Source of the DNA: Stromatinia cepivora
Taxonomy: Eukaryota > Ascomycota > Leotiomycetes > Helotiales > Sclerotiniaceae
NCBI GenBank assembly: GCA_014898415.1
Contig: RCTD01000004.1
Coordinates: 867,001-931,000 of the forward strand
DNA length: 64,000 nucleotides
Direction of reading: 5' to 3'
Shown here: piece after piece, positions 23,530 to 36,845 of the stretch
Layout: every line of letters starts with the position of its first letter
How positions within the stretch are numbered: position 1 is the stretch's first letter
Position numbers and translations under genes: made by a program
The notes under the pieces: generated by a model
Databases searched by the model: none
What the model was told of the DNA's origin: nothing
Seen by the model: only the letters and a program-made list of their open reading frames with translations

Positions 23530-26500
23530 AGCGTGTTGGCGATTTTCTAGGAGAGATTGCATGTAGATTGATAAAACTATAATTGGCTCTACGTCATATA
23601 CAAGTATATATGACTAATAAAGACTTCATTTCTACCTAAGTCTCTTTGCATGCATCACATCATCTCGCTCTCGACAGCGGTAAATATAGTGTATGAAAAT
23701 GTGATATAAATACACAATACCTAGTGTACACGTTCCCATGAATCTGCAGAGACCAATCTAATAATCTTGGTATCAAACAAATTGTAATGTTGAGGCTCAA
23801 ATTCAAATTCAGAGTCAAAAAGATGCAATCCGCAAACTCATATCCTGCTTCTCGAGCCAACACTATCCGTTTTGTTGTTCATGATAAAAGACATATTAAT
23901 CTATCCTAAAATAGATCATAGTTGCTGCATATATAGTAAAGAGGATCACCTATCAAATCAAGTATTCCGGATATAATCGCTTATAATATTGAATTGATTA
24001 TATGGCCTTTTTAGGTTTATTAAAGGTTAATTATATATTGGGAGTATTGATTAGATGAAGTCCGTAAAGGTTACTGGGAGATCGCTGGGAGTTGGATAAA
24101 TAAACTGGGGGATTTATTTACTGTTATGCCAGGCTCGGATTTAAGTTTGGTGGGTAAAAGTTCTCATTTGGTTTTGAGAGGAGAAGAGGATAGGAGGATA
24201 GGAGGAGAGGAGGAGGATTGAGGATGAAGGAGGAATTGTATAGGCTATAGTGATTTGAGTCAAGTGAAGTGAAGGAGAGTGAATGGTATTACATCTGATA
24301 TCTCCATCTATTTTCTTCTTCATTAACTATCTAGTTGGAGAAATATAGTATCTCTATTCTATAAGTAGTTCAGTAGTTCAGTAGCCGAACCCCTGATTTT
24401 TAGTTTAATCAGCTATATATATTCTAGCGTGTCTTCAAGGTGTTATATTATAGTATTGGAGGTTTTGTTACAATGATCACATGATCATTTATACTAAACC
24501 ACTGGCCTTATACATTATTATAAATAATCTTAGCTAGTAGTCTTTAATCTATACACTCTTTTACTACTATTAAATTGGGATAAGTTGTTCCACTATAACA
24601 AGTTTCGTGGTATAAAAAAGAAGCTAGAGGGGTTCGGAAGGCCTACACTGGGATCATTATATCCTATGGTTTATGTGAAAGGCAGCTTTCTCCATTTGAT
24701 GATCATGTTATACTGTGGCACACCCAGTCTTAAGGAAAACCATGACTTTGATGGGTCGATGTACCGGTACTTCTATATGAAGCTTTACGATACCTGAGCA
24801 GCATGTAGATATGTGATTAAACTATCACAGAATCCACCAGATCTGGATGTCATATTATACGATTACGCAGGCTATATATTCACCCCAAGTTTGGAAATAT
24901 ATGGTGAAGTTTGAACAGATTTGTGGTAAGATGCTGAGGGAGATCAGCATAGAAACATACAATCAAGCTGTCTGCATATATATAGCAACGCGTGTCTTAG
25001 TAGAATATTGTGGGGAATCAATCAGGCAATGCAAAATCAAGTTGTCTGCAGGTTTCTTTACCTCCAGCTCTGACCTAATCTTTTTCTAGTTTTCCTCTAT
25101 TTCTACTGCATAATTTTTCAATTAGGCTTTGGAATTCCGGTATTCCTATACACGTACGCCCCTTGACATACTTTCCACGTGCATTCATTGCAATACTTTC
25201 ATCTCGCCTACTCAAATAACGAACCGATCGCGAAACCCCTTTATTATTCGAAATAAGAATGCACACTATGGCTATTCTCCAAATTATCAAAATAAGAAAG
25301 AATATTTCCTTATTCAAGCTCAAACCGGATACGGGGTCGCTACTCTCTCACCTTCGTTGAGGATCTTTCTTATCAATTATCCATATCTATCTCCATTACT
25401 CCTCAATTCTACCCCTCTACAACTTCTCCTTACCTCCTTTCATCCATAGTTGATTGACGACTACTGGGGTTCAAAGCATATATACCTGCTTCCCATCCTA
25501 CATTCGGCGGGAACTTATCGCTTCCCGTCTGGTGTGCGGGTGTGTGCGTGCGTATGTGCCAGTACGGGAAGTCGCCTTGTTGCCTTACTTGGCAATATGT
25601 ATGTAGATACTGTTGCTACCTAGATATTTACTTTACATTCTCGGACTTGCGGGCCCTGGGCGTAAGTAAGTACTTAGCGAGGAAATTTACGCCATGCATA
25701 TCTATTATCCAATATGGATAGTGGTTTGTTTCAACTTTCTTCGGGGCATTTCATATATATTTCTGTGCATGTATTTACAATGGATCGTACTGTGTGCTGT
25801 GGTGTTAGATAAGATATGGCTAGCTGAGCTGGAGTGAGGGCTGATAACTATTTATATATTCGGTGTGTAACTAATGGCTTTTGTGCTTCTGTAATAGTAA
25901 TATTCATAAGGTAGCAAGACCATCTTCCTCTACGGAGTACATGTATCTGACGGATATGCGCAGATGTAACGAACATGTATAGTTCATGTATAAGATGAAA
26001 TAGAAATACCCCAAGCATTGAAGAAAATTTACAACAGGTGCAGCAGGTAGATCATGCTTTCAATATAAAATACATCATATCCGTACCTCCCTCCACGATA
26101 CTTAACCTTGAATAAATGCACACACACTCCACGAAAACTCGCGGCCATCACCGCCGAAGACACTTATAATTACTCAGCACTTCAATCCATCGATACCATA
26201 CTCCGCAATTCCTAACCACGAAAACAGCTAAATACCACCAGTCACACCAAACCAACCCTCAAACTCCGGGCCGCACAACTCCGGAACCTCCGCACCGGAA
26301 TGGAGCGGTATAGAAGGCTGACGCGTTGCATATTACGTATATATTATACATGTGTAAAAGATTTGTGGACGCAACTTCAGGGTTTAGACATATTCGTATG
26401 ATGGCTGATCGCCGACGTGACCTTTGTTGAAGATGGATGTGGTTGTGGTGTTGGTGGTGTTAGCGGTGTGAAAAGGATCCGAGATGTGTACTAGAAGGGG

Positions 26501-29500
26501 TAAAATGTTTGAATGGAAGAAAATTATGTGGGTGGTCGGATGTGGCTGGATGTGGCGCGGGTACTGTTTGTGTTGTTATTCTTGTGCAATGTGAAGGGTG
26601 GTGGCGGGATGAAGCCGATTAATAGGGATGGATTTGAGGTTGCATGGTGTAGTTAGTGTATGAGGGGATGAATGGATGTAGGGAAGTTTATGATATAAGG
26701 AGCTTGAGGGATACAGGGTATGCTGTGAGTATATTGAGTTTATGATTAAAACTTGTGTTTTTTTTTAGACCGATGAATAGGATGCATTAGGGTTGTTTTT
26801 GTATTAAAGTGAGGGGTAATGAGGCGTGTTGGTTGGAGTTAAAACTGTTTGCTTGAGTAATATGGTCACACGATACTATTCTGCTATAGATTGGGATATG
26901 ATAAGCATAATTACGGTTGTTGGTGATAGTGATAGCGTCTAGGAATGCGATAATGCTAGAATAAGATAGAAAGGAGGGTGGATGGGAGGGGTATCAACTG
27001 TGATGGGATTTGAAAGTGCCCAGTTTTGAGTGTAAAATAATCTAATCATATAAGATACGACTTGATGGCACATTGAGACAATAAGGACCAATTGTCTAGA
27101 TTAATCTACAACTATTCTCTCTCTCTTTCGTCAGAAAAAGCTAAATAAAACCATTGCGGAGATATAATATTAAAATAGTAGTCTTTGCTTGTATTGTAAT
27201 GGAATAGAATAGGACATAGATTCGTGGCGAAATGTCCAATGAGCGGGTATTGGAACAGACTAGCAGCTCTCCATTTGAAATCACAATCCCTCTTTCCCCA
27301 CACGGTGTCTCCGGATCAATTCGCGATGGATGTTAATTAGTGCGAACAGTGGAATGCGGGGAGATTATTAACAGCTACACTTCCTCCGTCAATGTCAGAA
27401 GACTACTCTACTGATATGTATTCGGTATTACCGTCACTATCTTTCCATCTTTCGCTCAAGACTTTACGTATAATAAGCTACATATGTAATATATGAAGAT
27501 AAATTAAGATGATCTTCATTGCATATCACTCCTTTATCACTACTGTGCCACTTCCTTCACGTGTCATAAGGCTACTCTTGAAGAGGAGGATGCTATCACG
27601 CTATGATTAAGCAGATCAAAACCCTGAAGGAAGTGGCTGAACAAATATGGGGGGCACTGACCAGCATCAAAATATGGTCACATCACCAAAAATTTGACCT
27701 AGTGATGATGTGACGTCTGCGTACCAGCCGCTTACGTGCGAAGGGAAGAGGTAAGAACTTTACTACTAGCGAAATTAAATGCCCGAGGTTTTGAGATTGC
27801 ATATTTGGAAATAGATCGTGTTGGGGGCGATGGAAGATACGATCGTTTAGCGATGATACTGTAGTTGCCGATCATGCAATGAATTTATGAGTTGAAAATT
27901 TTCGGTGTGTGATGCGAGCTAAGTAAGAAACGAATGCAGTGGGAGGACGGAAAGACGATGGAACGATATTGTTCGTATTTTTCTTTCTCACTTTCTGTGA
28001 AAAAACCCCAATACGTGTCATTGAATTGATCTTAGAATAACTGACTACCAACGCTGCTATCAGATACACATACTCTAAAAACATTATATACGAACGGGCA
28101 TCAGTTTTTACCATTGAAAATCAAACCCTTGTGACTGCACTGTTCCTTTCTAATCCCCTCTCGACATTTCTGACTGAGATAGACGATGAATAACAGACCT
28201 ATACTAGTAGATGTTTCAAGTGTTCAGATCAACTGAATGAAACTTGCGAGTAACTACCCCATTACTGTCCATGTAGGAACACGTGAATAATTTGGAAAGG
28301 AAGTGGCGTGATAGAGGAGTATCAGGCATCTGACTTTGACGTCCAATATTGCAATCCTTATGATGACCAGTAAATCACGAAAGCACTTGATAATTCGGTC
28401 CACTATTGATTACGAAACGCAATGTTTCAACGCAAAAACCACTTAGTTTGTTGATCGTTGGAGTTACAGTAATTATTCGGGTTGCTTCATATTCTTTTCT
28501 GAAGCTGTGGCGATGATAATGCATGAAACAATAGACGCGGAAGAGAATCAGGAGAATCAAGGGAACGAATGCGTAAAGTGACGAAAATAGATTCGGGCGC
28601 TTGATGGGACAGCTAGTTAATTCTAAGAGCTAAATGAAGCCACTTCCGCGTATTCAGTAGCCGCCAGTCCCATTTTCATGAGACCTAGGAACAGACCCGT
28701 AACGCTTCAAAAAAAAACATGCTCTTCGTATTTTTGTAAGATTATAATAATAAAGCGAGCACCAGATGGTTGAGTAACATCAATAATCCAGGGCCAAGAG
28801 AAAATGTTGCGCAATTGAAGAAATTGTTCAAAGCGCTGAAAGAAAAAGGCCCGGTATGGTTGCATGGTTGATGTAAGACATCTCCGAGAGTAATGCGCAT
28901 TCGGGGTGTTGATGATTGAAGATTTGAGATCTTTTCAAGTTTTATCGCACTGCCACACCCTTTGAAGCTTCTGAAATGTGGAATAATCCTCTCGTGACAT
29001 GTAAAGATTCCGGATGTGGTATCGTCTGATGATTTAATTGGCCCATCCATGGATTTTGAGGGTGTTGAAGGTGTATAACTTCGAATGAACAAGAGGAAAC
29101 CAAGTGACTGCTTTAAATCACCTTATCGATGAATAAACATCTCATAGGCTACTGTAAATCATGGCCTGGATCTACAGTACAGCCGTAACTTGGGATGTAA
29201 AGTTATCGCAACAACTCCGGGGAGAAGGAGATAGTTGATGATTTTTCGGAGGATAATGTGGCAGTGGAAGGAATACGGAGTATATTCGAGATGGGTGGAT
29301 GTTTCAGGCGAAGCCATTCGTCTCGACCAATACAAATTGAGAGGATGAATTTCTATGAAGTCCAACATCCGAAATTCATAAGCTGCAAGTCAGACGATAT
29401 CAAATGTGAAGTTTCGAGAAGTTTGTCATGAAGAAGTCTTTTCGATCGGCCTCGACTTTCTGCCTTTCAAGTCGCCCTGGCCGACGTTGTCCGTACGCAT

Positions 29501-32500
29501 AAAAATGTATGTAATAGGTAAGTAGTTAGTGTTCATGATGCTTTTCTCGTTAACAAAGGGGCTGGGGTAGGCATAGTAAGGTTATTATTAAGCTCTAAAT
29601 GCGATTTCTGCCCCCAACTAAGATCTGCGAAATCTGTATCTAATTGGATCTACACGCCATTATTAAATTCGGCTGAAGTTACTTTAGAAGCAATATCGAA
29701 TGGACTTTTAGTCCCGTACCCCATCACTTGGCTTTTCATCACCTATCATGATTGAGCATGAGTCTGTATCGTCACCATCGCCATCGTCATCGTCATCCCC
29801 ATCATGGACATAGATATTCTCAGCAAATTGAGCCTGGTCTTTGTAATCTTTCATGAGCGGGAGCGTGCATTACTCTCGGTATTATATTACCAATGGTTAG
29901 TTGGAGCCGTACGCATAAGTACCTAGTAGGTAGGGTAGGCATTACTCATTATATAACCTTGCCTCAGCCATCTCTCAGCCACACAAGTATTGCGACTTCC
30001 ATGAAGAAAATCAAACTTTTCCTGCTTCCCTCTCGACATCTACGATATGATTTACCTATGTATGTATGTATGTATGTATGTATATATGATTCTTGTTAGA
30101 GTTTTCTTTTGAAGAGGTTGGTATGGTACGGTTGGGCTGTAGATATATGGGTATCTGGGCATCATGTTTAACGGGAAAAGTCCGTCATTCCAGTATTGCG
30201 CATGATGTGTCCAGTGCCCAGGTGGAGGTAACAAGCATTATCCAACCCTGAAGCATTGATTGATGAATGATCAACCATCCACAAATTCCCAAAAATTCTA
30301 TACTTCAGACTCATTTTTTATATCTACAGGGTATATTTGTTGTGTGATCGTTGCCAAATCATGGGATATCCACTGAAGTGTCACATTCACCGCTCGCAAT
30401 AGAAGGGTCGACACGTATATGTTGATCCATTAATATACCGATGTTGACCATTACTCGCGATGCGGAGTAGGTTAGTAACCAGTCATATTTGCGAAGTTTG
30501 CGATATATTCGAATCATATTGATGCTTTCCAACATTTCCCCAATTTATCATCGTCAATAAATCTTCCTCCTTCAGTACATCTCCCCTCACGCCTCATTTC
30601 CAATAAACAATTATTGGTGTTTAGTTGAATATCTTTAGAAGAATCGAATTCTTCCGTGGTTTCAGGATACTCAACTTTTATCTGTACAGCCTTGCTTCAG
30701 CCCTTTGATCGGCGCTCGATTAGAGGAATTCAGAGTAACGAAACGACCTGAGCATTGAAAAATCGACAGACAAACGAATCAAAACCGACGAGAACGATAG
30801 AGCTAGAAAGAACTGCAGTCCTAGAGGTCCTGATACGGCATAGCGACCAGTAGAATTGCATATGCATACGCTTATGCTCCAGCTCACATACGTACATCTT
30901 AGCTCGTTGGCTACACTTACTACTTCTTTTATACATTCCTCCTATATGGGAAGCATAGATTCGGATCTCGACTCCTGTTTAGTTCTTGGTACATCGTGGT
31001 ACTGCATCTTTGTACTTTCTTACCTTGGACTTTGTCCGACAACATCTCTGAAGCATCACGGACAGATCATTCATTGTTACCGTCGAGGTATTCTGGTTTC
31101 AACTTAGCCCTTGTACCTCTAACTTCCAGGTGTGGTTGTCTCTTGTCTCGCCTGCCATCTATCCTCGGGCGCAAGGTTGCTGAACCACTCGCTACTCCGT
31201 ACATCTGAAACCTTTTTTTTTTATTTAAAAAAAAGACCCGCTGCATTTCGCCTGCATTGGTCCATCCACGCCTGCACGCCACCAAGCCTGACCCTTTTCT
31301 CAATCATCGGCTATCCTTTCAAAATCCCATCTACCAATAATTACCTTTATAGCTTAAAGTAACCCTTGTCATCCTGAACGACCATTGAGCCACTTGCATC
31401 CTTGGTTCCTTGGTTCCTTGGTTCCATTTTGAGATCGAGGGGCATCAATCCCAAGCATTCCTTTCCCGGCGCCTAGGGCTCTATTTAGTATTTGGATACT
31501 CTACCCGTTCAATCTGGTCCAATTATTCCCCGACGAACTTGATATTTCCTTACTGGACTGAAAATACTTTGCTTCTGGCAAGGAAGAGTCGGATATAGGG
31601 AGAAAGCATTGGAGTGTATGAAAAACAATTAAAACCTCCTGAAAAAGAAAATTATTATACATATCTCCCTCCAGCCTTGGGATCGACAAGAACATATATC
31701 GTCCACAATTCTCCCATACATCATTTACATTTTTCATCGGAAACTTCGACATTCTTCCTTTTATAGACTTTTTAAAGTTCTCAATACCCTCAACCCATCA
31801 ATACATTTTGGAAGAACCCTTGACAAACGTACCGTACCGACAATTCAAACCCGGCACTTTGACCGATCCATTTTCACTGGGGTTAATCGTCAGTTACCAT
31901 CACCACTCTTTTAAGGACTCAGGAGTGCATTGCGATTACGACTAATACGACCTTGACGAAACAAAACGAAACGTAACAAAGCGGCAGTACATCAACTTAT
32001 TGGATTGAAAGAAGATACAATCATACCGTTTCACCAGTCGCCCATATAAATAAACAAAGTGGTTAATTACTTTGAATTGCTTTGACACCTCTCACGAGAA
32101 TCCTCCGCGCCTATCTGCATATCTGCTTCTTCGATCCGCCCTAAGAACGCCTTTGTCAGGCTTGAGGCCAGGCAATTCCGGATTTTATATAGCCAACTGA
32201 TCCTCTCAGTGCCTCCACGCATAGTAACCAGCTGCGCCAACTTTGCTCCTCTATAGGATTCCGCTGGTCGGATTTTTCTCACTCATTCGCGAAATTTTAG
32301 ATTCAATATTACGAGCCGGTGGTCATCATTATTTTTCTTAATTTTTCTAAAGATTTTAATTCACTTTTATCGTGTATTTTTTCTCTTCGAAAATTTCTTT
32401 TCCCTATTGTTCTCAATAGCCGAGCCGTATTTTGAACCTCAGCCGACATACTACAATAGGATTGAGGCCTGGAGACAATAGAAACGGTCACGATATTTTT

Positions 32501-32721
32501 TAATACAACGAATACGATTCGGGACAATAACGACTTTCCTTTTTACGACCTTATAGCTTGGTGTATCTTTATTTTTATCTTCCTGTTACAAGATCATTCT
32601 AGTTCTCGACATCAAACGTTGATCAAATCTCATCAAATCTCGATCTACAACATATCGACATACAAGTCAACCACATCGAAGTACAACGACTACAACCAGT
32701 ACAACCATCACACACGACATC
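23530..32721. other. Gene-poor region of about 9.2 kb
   Basis: No gene is supported on either strand: open frames are all under about 120 codons and none shows a known domain or a convincing chain of exons. The left part (24.0-25.0 kb) is AT-rich. A GC-richer patch at 26.1-26.6 kb has two short minus-strand frames ending near 26.23 and 26.38 kb that look mildly protein-like but are closed upstream by stops. A small inverted repeat (27677-27714) ends in a TGACGTC motif. Small repeats: an 8-base CTTGGTTC array at 31400-31425. The last 1.3 kb is pyrimidine-rich and then CA-rich up to the cyclin ATG, as in a long fungal 5' leader. Confidence 0.6.
30057..30086 (+). repeat. (TATG)n microsatellite
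   Basis: About seven TATG units within the gene-poor region. Confidence 0.85.
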
Positions 32722-33891
32722 ATGTCGCTCAATTCAAACGTTCCTAGAACCTCCAATGAGGTGGCTTTAGATCACTTTGTTTTCCAATCAGTTACTCAAG
32801 ATATGATCAACTATCTTGCCCAAAAGGCGAGAGAAGTCATTCAGTGCGAACCCACACACGTCTCCTCAAGTCAAGGTCCCTCACCACCTCGAACTCCCCC
32901 CCAAGAGAAAAGATCACCATCAGATTTACCATCATTAGAGAGATTCATCGCTTCATTAATAAACAGATCTAACGTTCAAGTGCCTACACTTATGACCAGT
33001 TTGGTCTACCTGGCTAGACTGAAGAAGAGACTACCACCAGTTGCAAAAGGTTTAAGATGTACAGTCCACAGAATTTTTCTTGCAACATTGATCTTATCGG
33101 CCAAGTTTCTTAACGATTCATCGCCGAAGAATAAGCACTGGGCCGAGTACTCGAACGTTCGGGGTTACAGTGACTTTTCATTTACCAGGACAGAAGTCAA
33201 CCTTATGGAGAAGCAATTACTTCAGTTACTCAACTGGGATTTGATTGTTAGCCAGGACGATCTCTACACTCATTTGGAACCTTTCCTCACACCAATCCGG
33301 TTTGAATTAGATCGAAAGCAAGAACAATTCCGTCTCCACGAAGCACGTCAACAAGCCATCCGAGAACAAGAAGCTCTTGCAATGCAAAACATGTCCTTCG
33401 ATCCAACAGGAAGATACTGGATGCCAGCAACCGAAGACAAGTACATGTCATACTACGGCGAACAACAATCCCTCTTCTCAGCCAACGACACATACGACTA
33501 CAATTCGCCACCTTCCTCGTCAGAAGTTCCCGGTCTTACCCGCAGTGGTACTGCTGACACCATTGACGCCATGTCCTCTTCCGCCTCATCTTACATCTCC
33601 GAATTATCTCGCTCGGGCACACCTCTATCATCCGTCAGCAGCTACCTCGACGAAAATGATGCTATGCAATGCGATACCTACTCCCCCTCAGGTGTTGTCC
33701 GCGACGTTGTCATGGTTCAAGTTGCTGGTGCTGACGGAAAGCTCAGACCCATGCTCCCATATGAAATTGACAACATGGCTCATCACGACAACATGGCAAT
33801 GGCAGAGGAAAAGCGTCGCACAGCTAAGAAATCAAAAGGCAATTTCTTAACAAGATACTTTGGTGGTCAAAAGAATCTTTCCACTGCGTAA
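32722..33891 (+). CDS. Pcl-type cyclin (Pho80-like, Pcl1/2 group)
   Basis: Regulatory partner of a Pho85-type cyclin-dependent kinase, expected to act in G1 control, polarity and nutrient signalling. Single exon, 389 residues. The cyclin box covers about residues 70-195: [15 protein letters not shown], then [32 protein letters not shown] and a long helix ending LNWDL. The remainder is Gln/Ser/Pro-rich and probably disordered, with several Ser-Pro/Thr-Pro sites, and ends in a basic segment near LTRYFGG. The start follows a CA-rich leader (CATCATG). The upstream intergenic distance is the longest in the window, as is common for genes with complex regulation. Family assignment is firm; the exact Pcl subgroup is inferred. 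Confidence 0.9.
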   Translation: MSLNSNVPRTSNEVALDHFVFQSVTQDMINYLAQKAREVIQCEPTHVSSSQGPSPPRTPPQEKRSPSDLPSLERFIASLINRSNVQVPTLMTSLVYLARLKKRLPPVAKGLRCTVHRIFLATLILSAKFLNDSSPKNKHWAEYSNVRGYSDFSFTRTEVNLMEKQLLQLLNWDLIVSQDDLYTHLEPFLTPIRFELDRKQEQFRLHEARQQAIREQEALAMQNMSFDPTGRYWMPATEDKYMSYYGEQQSLFSANDTYDYNSPPSSSEVPGLTRSGTADTIDAMSSSASSYISELSRSGTPLSSVSSYLDENDAMQCDTYSPSGVVRDVVMVQVAGADGKLRPMLPYEIDNMAHHDNMAMAEEKRRTAKKSKGNFLTRYFGGQKNLSTA

Positions 33892-34755
33892 GATGCTTCT
33901 GAGGTTCTCATTCTGGTTCTGCGTGGGGAGTTTATTGGATGGAAGGATGAAAATGGCTTGTTTGGATTACGAATTTCTTTGTATCAATTGATGAAACTTT
34001 TCCTTATTTTTATTTCGAACCTGAGAATGAGGTCCCACGAGAGTTTACATTATATCACATCATGCATTGCAAGGAGTTTATTGGGCGTTCGGATTGGATT
34101 TGAATCACATTACATCATGGGTGGGAATGTGGAAAGAGGTGTCAAAAAGACGGTCTTGATCTTCAGGATGAGAGAAAAATCTGGATTTCTTTTGCCATCT
34201 GGATAAGATGTCTTTTTGATAGGATCGGGATAGAATGAATTTGGGCTTGGCTTGGGAATACCCTGACGCATTAGGGATGGCGAAGAAACGAACGATAACT
34301 TTACGTTACATAGCATGGAATTGGTAGCATAGCATATGGTTTGCGGTCTGGTTTGGACCTGATCGGATTTGATCTGATCGATTGTATTCATGAGGAAATA
34401 CAAAGAGAGGTGGATTTTAATAATTAATATGTTGCACTACTATTGTACTTGTCCTTTCTTCCATGCGTGACCTGATGATGCTTGCGAATCACCAACGAAT
34501 TTAAAATCACTGCACATCAATCAACAATGAGGTTCGGATTTTTTATGGTTTCATCTATAATCTCATTAGTGAATTACCTTGGTATCTACCTGCTTTGCTA
34601 AATTTCGTCCGAAAAGTGCGCTGCCTAGGTACTGAACACGTGATATCGCAAGAGGTATAATACCCAATCTCCACCCATCAATACCATTTCGCAATATACA
34701 TCAAAGGACCACTAAATCCCTTTCCCCATCACTAACCTCCAGGCAGCCAACTAAA
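33892..34755. other. Intergenic between cyclin and archaemetzincin genes
   Basis: Cyclin 3' region and promoter of the next gene. Nothing else is recognised. Confidence 0.6.
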
Positions 34756-36183
34756 ATGCCACCCAAACCCACTCCCTCTCCATGTACACACCCACACCTC
34801 CTCACCACACCCCACCCCTCCACCCCATTCTCCCGCGTCCCTCCATCGCGTCGCGCAGCCGCTACAACGCCTACCGGTATACATAAAATCGGGATTACAG
34901 ATACGATTCTCCATAATTTCATGTCGGATATAGAGTTTGCGTCTACATTCCCGGGCCCATTGGTGCTGGATGGTGATGATTTGGCGATTGAGCCGAAGCA
35001 GACGGGTCAGACGTTTAGGGGGTGGGAGAAGGGGAAACATAGAAATTTGGTGGGGGGGGAGGGGACTGGGGCGAGGAGGATTGTTTATGTTATGGGGCCG
35101 CCGGGGATTGATGGGGAGGGGGTGGAGGGGTTTATGAGGGGGTGGGATGAGTGTGAGGTTGAGGTTGAGGGTGGTGGGAAGGGAAAGAGAGGGAAAATTA
35201 TTAAGAAAGGAGAGAAATGGGAGACAAGTAATTGGACATCAGATATCATCTCATATCTTCAAGCATTCTACCACGGTCTCCCCGTCAAACAAATGGACCC
35301 CTCACTCCTACATTTCACACCCTGGGAAGAAACCTCCTCAAACCTATCCAAATCCCGATCTAGCTCCAGAAAAAAACCTCCCAGCTACATCAGTCTCCGC
35401 ACCTCCACCTCCAAAACCGGTATCCGCTTCCGCTCTACCCCTTCTGCACCATTTTCCCACCAGCTAAACCTCTCCGATCTCCTGGATCTCGCTATTGATA
35501 TATTACCGCCCGATGCATATGCGTTGTTAATACTCGTAAATCATGATTTGTACGAAGATGACGATGATGAATTTATTTGCGGCAGAGCTTATGGGGGGAG
35601 TAGGGTGGCGGTTGTGAGTACGGCGCGCTACAATCCGGTTTTGGATGAGGTGCAGGGGATCGAGCGGATACATGGGTGGCCGGGGAGTCACTGTGCCGAA
35701 TACATGAACGATATATGTGGTGTCAAGAAATCCAAAGGAGGAAAGAGAAAAAGAATAAACGATGAAAACTTCGCAGTGAAAGAAAGTCCTCTCGTCCACG
35801 CTATCACTCAACAAAATACTCTCCCCCCACTATCCTTCCATCTCCCCAAAAACACACTCCAAGAACTCTACCTCTCGCGTCTCTGCCGCATTGCATCGCA
35901 CGAGCTAGGCCACTGTTTCGGAATAGCCCATTGTGTGTATTATGCATGCTGTATGCAAGGCAGTGCCTCGATCATCGAAGATGCGCGTCAGCCTCCGTAT
36001 TTGTGTCCAGTGGATTTGAAGAAAGTGGTTATGGCGACCGGGACAGATGTTAGGGGGAGATATGAGGCGTTGCTTAGGTTTTGTGGGGAGCATGAGGGTG
36101 CGCATATGTTTTTGGCTTTTGGGGCTTGGATTCGTGCGAGGTTGGGCCAGATGGAGAGGTTGGATGGGGGTGGAAGGGAATGA
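34756..36183 (+). CDS. Archaemetzincin-like zinc metalloprotease
   Basis: Metzincin peptidase of the archaemetzincin (AMZ) family, of unknown natural substrate in fungi. Single exon, 475 residues, close to the human AMZ proteins. The zinc site is HELGHCFGIAHC (about residue 386), followed by VYYACCM, which gives the family pattern HExxHxxGxxxCxxxxCxM. The second structural zinc motif, normally CxxC some 17 residues on, reads CPVD here, so its last Cys is replaced by Asp. The N-terminal 40 residues are Pro/His/Thr-rich. A Gly/Glu/Lys-rich insertion sits near residue 135. No signal peptide is visible, so a cytosolic or nuclear location is likely. The catalytic Glu and three His are present. Confidence 0.88.
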   Translation: MPPKPTPSPCTHPHLLTTPHPSTPFSRVPPSRRAAATTPTGIHKIGITDTILHNFMSDIEFASTFPGPLVLDGDDLAIEPKQTGQTFRGWEKGKHRNLVGGEGTGARRIVYVMGPPGIDGEGVEGFMRGWDECEVEVEGGGKGKRGKIIKKGEKWETSNWTSDIISYLQAFYHGLPVKQMDPSLLHFTPWEETSSNLSKSRSSSRKKPPSYISLRTSTSKTGIRFRSTPSAPFSHQLNLSDLLDLAIDILPPDAYALLILVNHDLYEDDDDEFICGRAYGGSRVAVVSTARYNPVLDEVQGIERIHGWPGSHCAEYMNDICGVKKSKGGKRKRINDENFAVKESPLVHAITQQNTLPPLSFHLPKNTLQELYLSRLCRIASHELGHCFGIAHCVYYACCMQGSASIIEDARQPPYLCPVDLKKVVMATGTDVRGRYEALLRFCGEHEGAHMFLAFGAWIRARLGQMERLDGGGRE

Positions 36184-36845
36184 TGGGAGTTTGATTGGAA
36201 GGTTGATAGATCGTGTGTATATTTTGAAATATGATGGGATATGGTGATAGAGGAATGAAAGTTGAATCTTCATAGGGAATTATCGGGATTAGAGCATGGC
36301 CATGAGGCAGCAGGTTGATGGATTGATAGAATGAGATAATTAGAGACTGAGTTTGGAACTTCATTAATTTGTGTTCATGCGCAATTAGAAACTAAATCAC
36401 GGAAAATAATGGAGACTTCAGGTTCGGTACCCAAGGATAGATAAGACTGTGTCTCTATACTCTACCTCTCGCCCGTATTTAGCATTAAAAGTGATTTCAT
36501 ATTAGGGTCACCTCGATCGACATTGATCAGCATGTTTTAGGTCTTAAACAATCTGAATATTTCTAGGTATTCTATGGATAGAACATAGTATCCCTGGGTA
36601 TGGCCGGTCTCTCAAAGACTTTCCTATTGGCCACATCAATCCATCACTATTATCCTCTCTCAATCATACGGGACCATTGCGTCCCGTATACTTCTATCCT
36701 GTAAGTTCTAACCCAATCTGAAGCATGCCAGCATTGATCTTCAAAGCGTATACCTATACTCCCTTATCATCTCACTTTCCCTCCTCCAATCATGGCGAGC
36801 CCCCCAGTCCTGTAATCTCATTAGGGCCCATTCTACCTCACTAGA
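36184..36845. other. Convergent intergenic (archaemetzincin / GH81)
   Basis: Terminator regions of two convergent genes. Nothing else is seen. Confidence 0.6.

Noticed and set aside
24585..25089. Two short plus-strand frames of 70 and 80 codons
   Set aside because: AT-rich surroundings, no family resemblance, no splice pattern joining them.
28742..29368. Minus-strand frames of 116 and 69 codons in the gene-poor region
   Set aside because: No recognisable domain and no consistent exon chain; chance frames cannot be excluded.
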